In this document: positions 63,201 through 64,000 of the stretch, in pieces
Numbering within the stretch: the first letter of the stretch is position 1
Layout: the number at the start of each line of letters is the position of its first letter
Source of the DNA: Elgaria multicarinata webbii
Taxonomy: Eukaryota > Chordata > Lepidosauria > Squamata > Anguidae
Assembly (NCBI RefSeq): GCF_023053635.1
Contig: NC_086188.1
Location: forward strand, 3,241,001 to 3,305,000
Reading direction: 5' to 3'
Length of the DNA stretch: 64,000 nucleotides
Notes under the pieces: model-generated
The model's database searches: none
Seen by the model: only the letters and a program-made list of their open reading frames with translations
What the model was told of the DNA's origin: nothing
Position numbers and translations under genes: made by a program

Positions 63201-63864
63201 ACCTGAAACTTGGCATGCAAGCTAAGCAGGTCCTAGAAGTGTGCACCTCAAGGTTATTTGATGTCCGTGTGTTGAAGCCTGCAGCACCATGTTTTACAGT
63301 CAATGCAGTTTGAAGCCAGGGGAGATTATTAGGACAAGGAACAGAGTTATACACCTGCCCACTCCCCGGGCAATGAGACCCCACTTTTAGGGGGCTAGAG
63401 GGGTGCACCATAGCAGGGGCTGCATCAAGGGCTGCCAGCGGGCACGGCGTCACTCAGACGGAGCGGGTACAACGTGTCCAGCTTTAACAGGTGCGGAACA
63501 TTGCTTGAAGGCTTCGCTGTATCAAATGAACAGCTCTTCCATCCCGTGCAAAGCCAGGGATGATCAATTCGATTTCCTTCCTCGGCGCCATGCGTCATCT
63601 TCTGTTCTGCTCCAGGGTCCTCTTTGGGATGAGGAGCTGACTCCCTTGTGTTGCCTTCTCCTGCTACTCCCTTGCTTACAGGTCGACAGCCAGACCCGCG
63701 CCTGCTACGAGCAAACCATGGCGGAGTGGCTGGGCTGCGAGGCCATTGTCAGGCAGCGGGAGAAGGAATCGCATGCGGCGGCCCTGGCCAAGTGCTCCTC
63801 GGGGCCCAGCCTGGACTCCCAGATGGAGCGCATGATGCACCGGGACTCGACCATCAGCAATGAC
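25325..63864 (+). CDS. SGSM1: SGSM1, RUN-TBC Rab GTPase modulator (17 coding exons, runs off right edge)
   Basis: SGSM1 binds Rap and Rab GTPases and has a C-terminal TBC RabGAP domain; it acts on endosomal/Golgi membranes and is mainly neuronal in mammals. Seventeen plus-strand exons join in frame to 745 codons (human total is about 1,150): 25325-25501, 38656-38731, 44039-44201, 45241-45393, 48430-48497, 49655-49800, 50396-50527, 50984-51108, 53673-53740, 54751-54914, 55978-56107, 58004-58174, 58971-59109, 60724-60788, 61970-62115, 62385-62513, 63682-63864. Residues about 75-230 are the RUN domain, 240-425 the PH-like Rab-binding region, 425-575 a charged and serine-rich linker, and the TBC domain starts near residue 660 ([13 protein letters not shown]). 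SGSM1 rather than SGSM2 is chosen from [28 protein letters not shown] and [18 protein letters not shown]. Remaining TBC exons lie right of the window. Confidence 0.96.
25925..28275. other. SGSM1 intron 1, left part: MITE remnants only
   Basis: Contains half-palindromes at 26250-26310 (ACTACAACTCCCATCATCCC), 27055-27165 and 27322-27399 (perfect 19-bp arms TGTTTGGGACTTCAGTTCC), a CCCT run near 27465-27485 and a (GAT)n run at 27840. No exon seen. Confidence 0.5.
28085..28150 (+). repeat. G-run and (CA)n
   Basis: A long G homopolymer at about 28094-28107 and ACACAC repeats at 28132-28146. Confidence 0.8.
28280..28400 (-). mobile_element. L2-type LINE family C tail
   Basis: (ATTC)n, then TATATTTCTATCCCACCCTG TCGTGGAAGCTCTCTGGACG GTTCACAAAA. 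Confidence 0.7.
28449..28578. mobile_element. Perfectly palindromic hAT MITE with target duplication
   Basis: The arms CCTTCCTCAACCTGGGGCGC...GGACTGCAACTCCCAGAATG CCCCAGCCAGC fold back almost without mismatch about a centre near 28510. Flanks ATCTAGAA (28441-28448) and ATCTAGAC (28579-28586) match in 7 of 8 bases and fit the hAT target preference nTCTAGAn. Confidence 0.85.
28615..28755. mobile_element. Palindromic MITE, related
   Basis: CAGCCTTCCTCCACCTGGTG CTCTCCAATTGTGTTGGACT ACAACTCCCATCATCCC and a degraded inverted half ending AGCTTGGGAAAGGTTG. Confidence 0.7.
29480..29725 (-). mobile_element. LINE 3'-end fragment
   Basis: TTTATTTGTCGGATTAAAAC...GCTTGAAGAGAAAGGTCTTG GCTTGGCGTG resembles the reverse of L2-type tails (compare 17930-17960). 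Confidence 0.5.
29894..29954. repeat. Hairpin with 26-bp arms
   Basis: Left arm 29894-29919 starts CTACATGCACATTTGAATC; right arm 29929-29954 is its reverse complement with one mismatch; the loop is 9 bases (TGACTAAAA). No other copy seen in the window. Could be a precursor-like hairpin or a tiny MITE. Confidence 0.85.
30015..30150. mobile_element. Palindromic MITE, degraded
   Basis: GACCTTCCCCGACCTGGTGC CCTCCAGCTGTGCCAGACTA...TTTTGTAGTCCGACACAGGT GGAACGTGTCAGGTTGG. Confidence 0.65.
30155..31840. other. SGSM1 intron 1, unassigned
   Basis: No exon, RNA gene or clear repeat seen. Open frames here are short and unlike any known protein. Confidence 0.4.
31845..31985. mobile_element. Palindromic MITE (GGGTTGGGCAACT type)
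   Basis: GGGTTGGGCAACTGGTGGCC CTCCAGATGGTTTGGACTAC AACTCCCATCAG...GATGATGGGAGTTGCAGTTG GCCC...AATTGCCCACCCC. Ends are inverted copies. Confidence 0.75.
32041..32292 (-). mobile_element. tRNA-derived SINE, near full length
   Basis: On the minus strand it starts GCCAGTGTGGCGTAGTGGTT AAG (A box) with GGTTCTAGTCCCC (B box), then a body CCCAACCTACCTCACAGGGT TGTTG, a 3' end CCGCCTTGGGTTCCTTGGAG G and a (TAAA)n tail. This is the standard squamate tRNA-SINE layout, possibly Sauria SINE. Confidence 0.85.
33262..34195 (-). mobile_element. L2-type LINE, about 930 bases
   Basis: Minus-strand frames read [36 protein letters not shown] and [80 protein letters not shown]. The frame breaks between the two blocks. 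The 3' end has an (ATC)n tract at 33268-33288. Confidence 0.85.
34595..34830. repeat. Imperfect inverted repeat with GAAACG motifs
   Basis: CTATAGACAAATTTATGG (34641) pairs with AATGAATTTGTCTATAG (34721-34737). The interior has CCCGACGCGTTCAGCTGAAA GAGGCCGAAACGTTTCGGG. It ends in a (AATAAAT) tail. It overlaps a 275-codon minus-strand open frame (35408-34581) that I do not recognise as a gene. Confidence 0.5.
35395..35580 (+). mobile_element. tRNA-derived SINE, second type
   Basis: CATGCTTCACTCCCAGGAGG TCCCAGGTTCGAATCCCGGC (B box GGTTCGAATCC), then TGCTGCCAGTCCGTGTTGGC AATACTGGGCCAGATTGGCC AAGGGTCTG. The A-box half is weak. Confidence 0.65.
35675..35830 (+). mobile_element. tRNA-derived SINE, second type
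   Basis: CAGGATGCCCCAGGTTTGAA CGCCGGCAGC...GCTGCCTGTCCGTGTTGGCA ATACTGGGTTAGATGAACCA. The same family as 35395, directly downstream. Confidence 0.65.
35835..37050. other. SGSM1 intron 1, unassigned
   Basis: No exon or clear repeat seen. GC-rich at 36590-36720. Confidence 0.4.
37056..37082 (+). repeat. (GA)n microsatellite
   Basis: About thirteen GA dinucleotides. Confidence 0.9.
37268..37980 (-). mobile_element. L2-type LINE, family C
   Basis: The minus strand reads [60 protein letters not shown], then [20 protein letters not shown]. The 3' end is CATAGCCAGAGCTCTCTGGG CGATTTACA with (TTTA)n. Close to 17625-18515; the 5' break at 37980 is near the same element position. Confidence 0.85.
38656..38731 (+). 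CDS. SGSM1: SGSM1 exon 2
   Basis: Encodes [20 protein letters not shown] then IISFC, leading into the RUN domain and near-identical to mammalian SGSM1/2. The acceptor is TTCATAG and the donor TGCG|GTAAGT. It lies 13 kb from exon 1. Confidence 0.95.
38891..39234 (-). mobile_element. CR1 3' end of a chimeric unit, copy 2
   Basis: CATAGAATCATAGAATACTA GAGTTGG...AGTATTTGAAGAGTGCTATC GTGTCTCCC, then a switch to the same non-CR1 partner as copy 1. It starts about 160 bases after SGSM1 exon 2. Confidence 0.85.
39235..39422 (-). repeat. Non-CR1 partner of the chimeric unit, copy 2
   Basis: GGGCCTATGAGAGCTAGATC, AATATTGAGGCGATTAGGAG, GCATGGAGGAGGAGGAGAAA, GTGAGGCAGGTAACCCTTTG CC. The partner is at 23003-23190. 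Confidence 0.75.
39423..39795 (-). mobile_element. CR1 LINE 3' part, longer coding stretch
   Basis: Minus-strand reading: [80 protein letters not shown], the C-terminal region of CR1 ORF2. The extreme 3' end is missing where it meets the previous unit. Confidence 0.9.
39796..40170 (-). mobile_element. LINE 3'-end fragment
   Basis: A-rich 3' UTR, then GGAGTTTGTTCCACAGGTGT GGGGCCACTACAGAGAAGGC CC, the reverse of an L2-type '[14 protein letters not shown]' block. Confidence 0.65.
40175..40342 (+). mobile_element. CR1 LINE 3' end
   Basis: AGTTACCTAGGGAGGTTGTA...GTTGGACTCAATGGCCTTGT AGGCCCCTTCCAACTCTGCT ATTCTATGATTC. Confidence 0.85.
40600..40935 (-). mobile_element. LINE 3'-end fragment
   Basis: A-rich tail (GAGCAGCAGATAAAACAATA), then GCCTTTGCCTGGCGCCTAAA AGATAGC and GGGGGCCACCACTGAAATGG TCCTTTCTCC, the reverse of an L2-type end. 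Confidence 0.65.
40940..41930. other. SGSM1 intron 2, unassigned
   Basis: No exon or clear repeat seen. Confidence 0.4.
41935..42342 (+). mobile_element. CR1 LINE 3' end, long open stretch
   Basis: Reads [74 protein letters not shown], then CR1 3' UTR to CTATTCTATGATTCTGTGA. Confidence 0.9.
42600..42680. repeat. Simple-sequence-like TTTGCGCAAATTGC block
   Basis: Several near-palindromic TTTGCGCAAATT-type units. Not assigned. Confidence 0.3.
42700..44030. other. SGSM1 intron 2, unassigned
   Basis: A C run lies at about 43354-43366. No other clear element; exon 3 follows at 44039. Confidence 0.4.
44039..44201 (+). CDS. SGSM1: SGSM1 exon 3: RUN domain
   Basis: Encodes [20 protein letters not shown] then [20 protein letters not shown] and [14 protein letters not shown]. 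The acceptor is CTCTCCAG and the donor CGC|GTAAGT. Confidence 0.96.
44281..44620 (+). repeat. Two-copy tandem duplication, period about 160
   Basis: Unit 1 starts AAGCTGTCCTGGTGGCCCAC (44281), unit 2 AAGCCATCCTGATGGCCCAC (44444) and a third start AAGCTGCCCTGGTGTCCGC (44601). Both units hold GTGGAGCCGTGCCTCCTCA, GGATTAACCCT-type sequence and TTCCCTCCAGCCA. It begins about 80 bases after exon 3. Confidence 0.8.
44851..44991. mobile_element. Palindromic MITE, GGCCATAGCTAGACC ends
   Basis: Left GGCCATAGCTAGACCTAAGG TTTATCCCTGGAT and right ATCCCAGGATAAACCTTAGG TCTAGCTGTGGCC are inverted copies of about 38 bases. CACAG occurs at both ends, but the target duplication is ambiguous. Confidence 0.8.
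45241..45393 (+). CDS. SGSM1: SGSM1 exon 4: RUN domain
   Basis: Encodes [20 protein letters not shown] then [20 protein letters not shown] and [10 protein letters not shown]. The acceptor is an unusual CCTGAAG; the donor is AG|GTAAAG. Confidence 0.94.
45395..46035. other. SGSM1 intron 4, unassigned
   Basis: GC-rich without a recognisable element. An open frame at 45490-45906 has no visible family signature. Confidence 0.4.
46040..46310 (+). mobile_element. LINE 3'-end fragment
   Basis: AGACAGGGCCTTTTCTGTAG CGGCACCCTGACC, then a 3' UTR TGTACGTCGCTTTGAGAGCG CCC...GATAAATAATAA. L2-like. Confidence 0.6.
46855..47220 (+). mobile_element. CR1-clade LINE 3' end, family B, broken by an L2
   Basis: GATTCAGGACAGACCAGAGG, GGATGGCTTTCAAAGGGGGT TGGATAAATTCCTGGAGG, GCTGGACTGGATGGACCCTT GGTT. 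It stops where the L2 at 47221 begins. Confidence 0.75.
47221..47880 (+). mobile_element. L2-type LINE, family A
   Basis: Reads [80 protein letters not shown], then the 3' UTR and CATGTACACTGATGGTGCTA TATAAATAAA with (TAA)n. Same family as 480-1551. Confidence 0.9.
48000..48297 (+). mobile_element. LINE 3'-end fragment
   Basis: GAAAACACATCTTTTCACAC AGGC, then ATGATCTCAACTGTGAACTG CCCAGAGAACCTCAGCTATG AGTCAGTATAAA, a family-C-like tail. Confidence 0.7.
48430..48497 (+). CDS. SGSM1: SGSM1 exon 5: end of RUN domain
   Basis: Encodes [20 protein letters not shown] then LL, identical to the SGSM1 block as I recall it. The acceptor is GTGCGCAG and the donor CTAG|GTAATG. Confidence 0.95.
48883..49285 (-). 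mobile_element. CR1 LINE 3' end
   Basis: Minus-strand reading [75 protein letters not shown], with the CR1 3' UTR to AATCATAGAACAGTAGAGTT. Confidence 0.9.
49655..49800 (+). CDS. SGSM1: SGSM1 exon 6
   Basis: Encodes [20 protein letters not shown] then [20 protein letters not shown] and PTKRPALC. The acceptor is CGTACAG and the donor TGT|GTAGGT. Confidence 0.95.
49825..49955 (+). mobile_element. CR1-clade family B tail fragment
   Basis: GAATGCTGGCCTAGATGGAC CCTTGGACTGATCCAGCAGG CCTCTTCTGATGTTCTGA. It begins about 25 bases past the exon 6 donor. Confidence 0.7.
50396..50527 (+). CDS. SGSM1: SGSM1 exon 7
   Basis: Encodes [20 protein letters not shown] then [20 protein letters not shown] and LVQP. 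Forty-four codons, phase 0. The acceptor is TCCTAG and the donor CCT|GTGAGT. Confidence 0.95.
50984..51108 (+). CDS. SGSM1: SGSM1 exon 8
   Basis: Encodes [20 protein letters not shown] then [20 protein letters not shown] and K. The acceptor is CCCCTAG and the donor AAAG|GTGAGC. A palindromic MITE (51113-51290) starts within a few bases of the donor. Confidence 0.95.
51113..51290. mobile_element. Fold-back MITE next to an exon
   Basis: Left GAGTCTTGTGGGACCTTGAA GACTAACTACCACATT and right AATGAATTTGTTAGTCCTTA AGGTGCCGTAAGACTTTT are inverted copies, with GCTTTCATGGAC / GTCCACTACGAAAGC inside. It starts four to eight bases after the GT of SGSM1 exon 8. Confidence 0.75.
51295..52245. other. SGSM1 intron 8, unassigned
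   Basis: No exon or clear repeat. TTACACAAGGGTGACCCCTC TGGAATCC at 51700 recalls CACGAGGGTGATCCCTCTGG AATTTG at 13206, so a degraded repeat may be present. Confidence 0.35.
52252..52308 (+). repeat. (TAA)n microsatellite
   Basis: About eighteen TAA units with one interruption. Confidence 0.9.
52370..52650 (-). mobile_element. LINE fragment, L1-like coding end
   Basis: The minus strand reads [40 protein letters not shown] then DF, in the style of the C-terminus of an L1-type ORF2. Degraded. Confidence 0.45.
52766..52895. mobile_element. Perfectly palindromic hAT MITE, second copy
   Basis: CAGCCTTCCTCAACCTGGGG CGCTCCAGATGTGTTGGACT...AGTCCAACACATCTGGAGCG CCCCAGGTTGAGGAAGGCTG. Nearly identical to 28449-28578. 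Flanks CTCTAGGT and ACCTAGGT agree in 6 of 8 bases. Confidence 0.85.
52987..53374. mobile_element. Non-autonomous hAT element with perfect 8-bp target duplication
   Basis: The 388-bp element starts TAGGGATGT and ends ACATCTCTA (9-bp terminal inverted repeat). It is flanked on both sides by CCTTTCTG (52979-52986 and 53375-53382). It has no coding capacity. The 8-bp duplication is diagnostic of hAT-type integration. Confidence 0.85.
53673..53740 (+). CDS. SGSM1: SGSM1 exon 9
   Basis: Encodes [20 protein letters not shown] then QQ, part of the PH-like Rab-binding region. The acceptor is CTCGCAG and the donor CAGG|GTAAGT. Confidence 0.94.
53790..54350 (+). mobile_element. Possible solo LTR-like fossil
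   Basis: From about TGTATCGGCC to TCCCTGACA, with an AATAAA signal at 54294 followed by a GCTTGTGGCTTGCACAACGA GTCTCTCTTGCC stretch, as in a U3-R-U5 layout. No internal genes, primer site or clear target duplication were seen. If real it is an old, degraded LTR of unknown retroviral/LTR family. Confidence 0.3.
54425..54510 (-). mobile_element. tRNA-SINE fragment, second type
   Basis: TTAGGAAGCTGTCTTCTACT GAATCGATCCACAGACTGGC AGTGTC is the reverse of the 35395-type body. Confidence 0.5.
54751..54914 (+). CDS. SGSM1: SGSM1 exon 10
   Basis: Encodes [20 protein letters not shown] then [20 protein letters not shown] and [14 protein letters not shown]. The acceptor is GCCAATAG and the donor AAG|GTAAGG. 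Confidence 0.96.
55105..55245 (+). mobile_element. tRNA-derived SINE, second type
   Basis: AGCATGGAGAATGTCCCGGG TTCAATCCCCAG (B box GGTTCAATCCC), then GCTGCCAGTCAGCATCCGTG ATACTGAACTAGATCTACCA AGGGTCAGACTCAGGATAAA ACAGCTTCC. Confidence 0.7.
55305..55365. mobile_element. Half palindromic MITE
   Basis: TCATGCTGGCTGGGAATGAT GGGAATTGCAGCCCAGCACT TCTGGAAGGCAC. Confidence 0.55.
55366..55625 (-). mobile_element. CR1-clade family B 3' end
   Basis: ACATAAGACGAGCCCTGATG TTGGATCAGACCAAGGGTCC ATCTAGTCCC...CATGTTCCCCAGCAACTGGT GTAAATGG...GGACTAGTACCCTTTTATAG CC. Confidence 0.75.
55705..55813. mobile_element. Fold-back MITE (GCAATCC type)
   Basis: GGTACAATCCCATGCAAGTT TAGAGAGAGGAAAAGCC and GGCCTTTTCTCTTTCTAAAC TTGCACAGGATTGCGCC are inverted arms of about 35 bases around a 30-base centre. 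Confidence 0.8.
55978..56107 (+). CDS. SGSM1: SGSM1 exon 11: basic/acidic linker
   Basis: Encodes [20 protein letters not shown] then [20 protein letters not shown] and SEF. The acceptor is CCTAAAG and the donor TTTG|GTGAGT. Confidence 0.94.
56371..56912. mobile_element. Non-autonomous DNA transposon with long inverted repeats
   Basis: Left arm: GGCCTGGTTTGCATTTTACA ATGACC...CACTGCAAGCGGGAGCAACT GAACAA (to about 56505). The right arm, in reverse, starts at GGGCCAGTTCGCATGTAATG ACAACCCACG and contains CACTGCAAGCGGGAGCAGCT AAACAA. The arms are about 130-150 bases and imperfect. Family not assigned. Confidence 0.65.
57211..57515 (-). mobile_element. CR1 LINE 3' end
   Basis: AGAATCATAGAATAACAGAG TTGG...GGAGGATCGAGAAGAGATCC TGGCCCTCCTCTGTG. 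Minus-strand reading: [68 protein letters not shown]. Confidence 0.9.
58004..58174 (+). CDS. SGSM1: SGSM1 exon 12, probable (phase-symmetric linker exon)
   Basis: Encodes [20 protein letters not shown] then [20 protein letters not shown] and [15 protein letters not shown]. It is open, has a good acceptor (TTCTTCAG), and both borders are phase 1, so inclusion or skipping keeps frame. The donor T|GTAAAG is plausible but weaker. I do not recall an exact mammalian match, so it may be an alternative exon. Confidence 0.65.
58971..59109 (+). CDS. SGSM1: SGSM1 exon 13: Ser-rich linker
   Basis: Encodes [20 protein letters not shown] then [20 protein letters not shown] and GCNHE, a low-complexity Ser/Cys linker before the TBC half. 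The acceptor is TTTTCCAG and the donor AAAG|GTGAGG. Confidence 0.9.
59338..59950 (-). mobile_element. L1 LINE ORF2 C-terminus and 3' end
   Basis: The minus strand reads [80 protein letters not shown], ending FWKQE, then an A/T-rich 3' UTR. HMWWEC..V...W is an L1-type ORF2 end. 5'-truncated at about 59950. Confidence 0.8.
60170..60215 (+). repeat. (ATT)n and (TTTA)n tracts
   Basis: About nine ATT units and four TTTA units at the 3' end of the adjoining minus-strand L2. Confidence 0.85.
60216..60580 (-). mobile_element. L2-type LINE family A, 3' end
   Basis: Reverse of the 1200-1550 region: TATAGCACCATCAATGTACA AGGTGCTGTACAGAGTAAAA, AGGCACAGGGTAGGGTAAGC. A 22-bp coding segment, TTCTGGAAGAGCGTTCCAGG CG, is duplicated in tandem at 60487-60530. 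Confidence 0.85.
60724..60788 (+). CDS. SGSM1: SGSM1 exon 14
   Basis: Encodes [20 protein letters not shown] then G, strongly conserved in SGSM1 and SGSM2. The acceptor is TTTGCAG and the donor GGCT|GTGAGT. Confidence 0.95.
61285..61762 (+). mobile_element. CR1 LINE 3' end, long
   Basis: AAAAGCTGGAGCGTGTTCAG AGGAGGGCAACCAGGATGAT CAGGGGTCTGG, then [68 protein letters not shown] and the 3' UTR to CTATTCTATGATTTTGTGA. Confidence 0.9.
61763..61850. mobile_element. Half palindromic MITE
   Basis: GCAGCCAGCCTGGTTGGGAA TGATAGGAGTTGTAGTCCGA CACATCTGGAGGGCACCAGG TTG, between the CR1 and exon 15. Confidence 0.65.
61970..62115 (+). CDS. SGSM1: SGSM1 exon 15
   Basis: Encodes [20 protein letters not shown] then [20 protein letters not shown] and EKFLLDST. 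The acceptor is ATCGCAG and the donor ACG|GTACAG. Confidence 0.95.
62385..62513 (+). CDS. SGSM1: SGSM1 exon 16: start of TBC domain
   Basis: Encodes [20 protein letters not shown] then [20 protein letters not shown] and RKE. RK-x-x-WPFLLG is the N-terminal TBC signature. The acceptor is CTCCACAG and the donor GAG|GTGAGC. Confidence 0.96.
62625..63058 (+). mobile_element. L2-type LINE, family C 3' end
   Basis: GGCTACTAGGAGCAGGGCCT TCTCCGCTGTGGCCCCCTGG CTGTGGAATGAGCTCCCC, then the 3' UTR and TTTGTGAACCGCCCAGAGAG CTTCGGCTATTGGGCGGTAT AAAAACG with (AATAAA)n. Confidence 0.85.
63682..63864 (+). CDS. SGSM1: SGSM1 exon 17: insert in the TBC half
   Basis: Encodes [20 protein letters not shown] then [40 protein letters not shown] and D. 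The acceptor is GCTTACAG and the donor GAC|GTGAGC. The gene continues beyond the window. Confidence 0.96.
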
Positions 63865-64000
63865 GTGAGCGTGCACCGGGGAGGATGGGATGGGGCTGGT
63901 TCCTAGCTGGATGACCTCCTTTAGAAACTTTTAGAATTGAGCTAGGCAATATGGCGCCTGTCATGTATGCCCCTACGGCTCCGGTGTTGGGAGTAGGTGA

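Noticed and set aside
25325-63864. Calling the RUN-TBC gene SGSM2
   Set aside because: The N-terminus, [16 protein letters not shown] and MKTADHFW blocks follow SGSM1; SGSM2 differs at these places.

Overview
This window is nuclear DNA from a reptile, most likely a squamate (lizard). The evidence is two vertebrate multi-exon genes with short exons and large introns, plus a dense amniote repeat load: many 5'-truncated CR1 and L2-type LINE tails, some L1-like pieces, tRNA-derived SINEs with the squamate 'GTAGTGGTTA' head, many palindromic hAT-type MITEs and (ATT)n tracts at LINE ends. No bacterial-type genes, CRISPR arrays or RNA genes other than SINE heads were seen.

Left third (about 4.1-17.3 kb, minus strand): twelve coding exons of a sodium/chloride-dependent monoamine transporter of the SLC6 family, closest to the serotonin transporter SLC6A4/SERT. 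All twelve exons join in frame (594 codons, N-terminus through TM12). Only the short C-terminal exon is missing. The protein has a SERT backbone, but several substrate-pocket positions carry the residue seen in dopamine/noradrenaline transporters. Its position beside SGSM1, which I infer is not the locus of classical SLC6A4, suggests a second SERT paralogue.

Middle (17.3-25.0 kb): intergenic space between two divergently transcribed genes, filled with L2, CR1, SINE and MITE copies. A CpG island at about 25.03-25.92 kb holds the first exon of the right-hand gene.

Right two thirds (25.3-63.9 kb, plus strand): seventeen coding exons of SGSM1 (small G protein signaling modulator 1), covering the N-terminus, RUN domain, PH-like Rab-binding region, serine-rich linker and the start of the TBC RabGAP domain (745 codons in frame). 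The gene runs off the right edge. Intron 1 is 13 kb.

The two genes are head to head, about 8 kb apart between start codons. The main points for a second look are the SERT-like paralogue and its mosaic pocket; two splice donors abutted within a few bases by transposable elements; a hAT element with a perfect 8-bp target duplication; near-perfect palindromic MITEs carrying a ZNF143/THAP11-like motif; a 26-bp-arm hairpin in SGSM1 intron 1; and a chimeric CR1 unit present twice. All translations and splice calls were made by eye, and family names are from memory of consensus sequences, not from a search.
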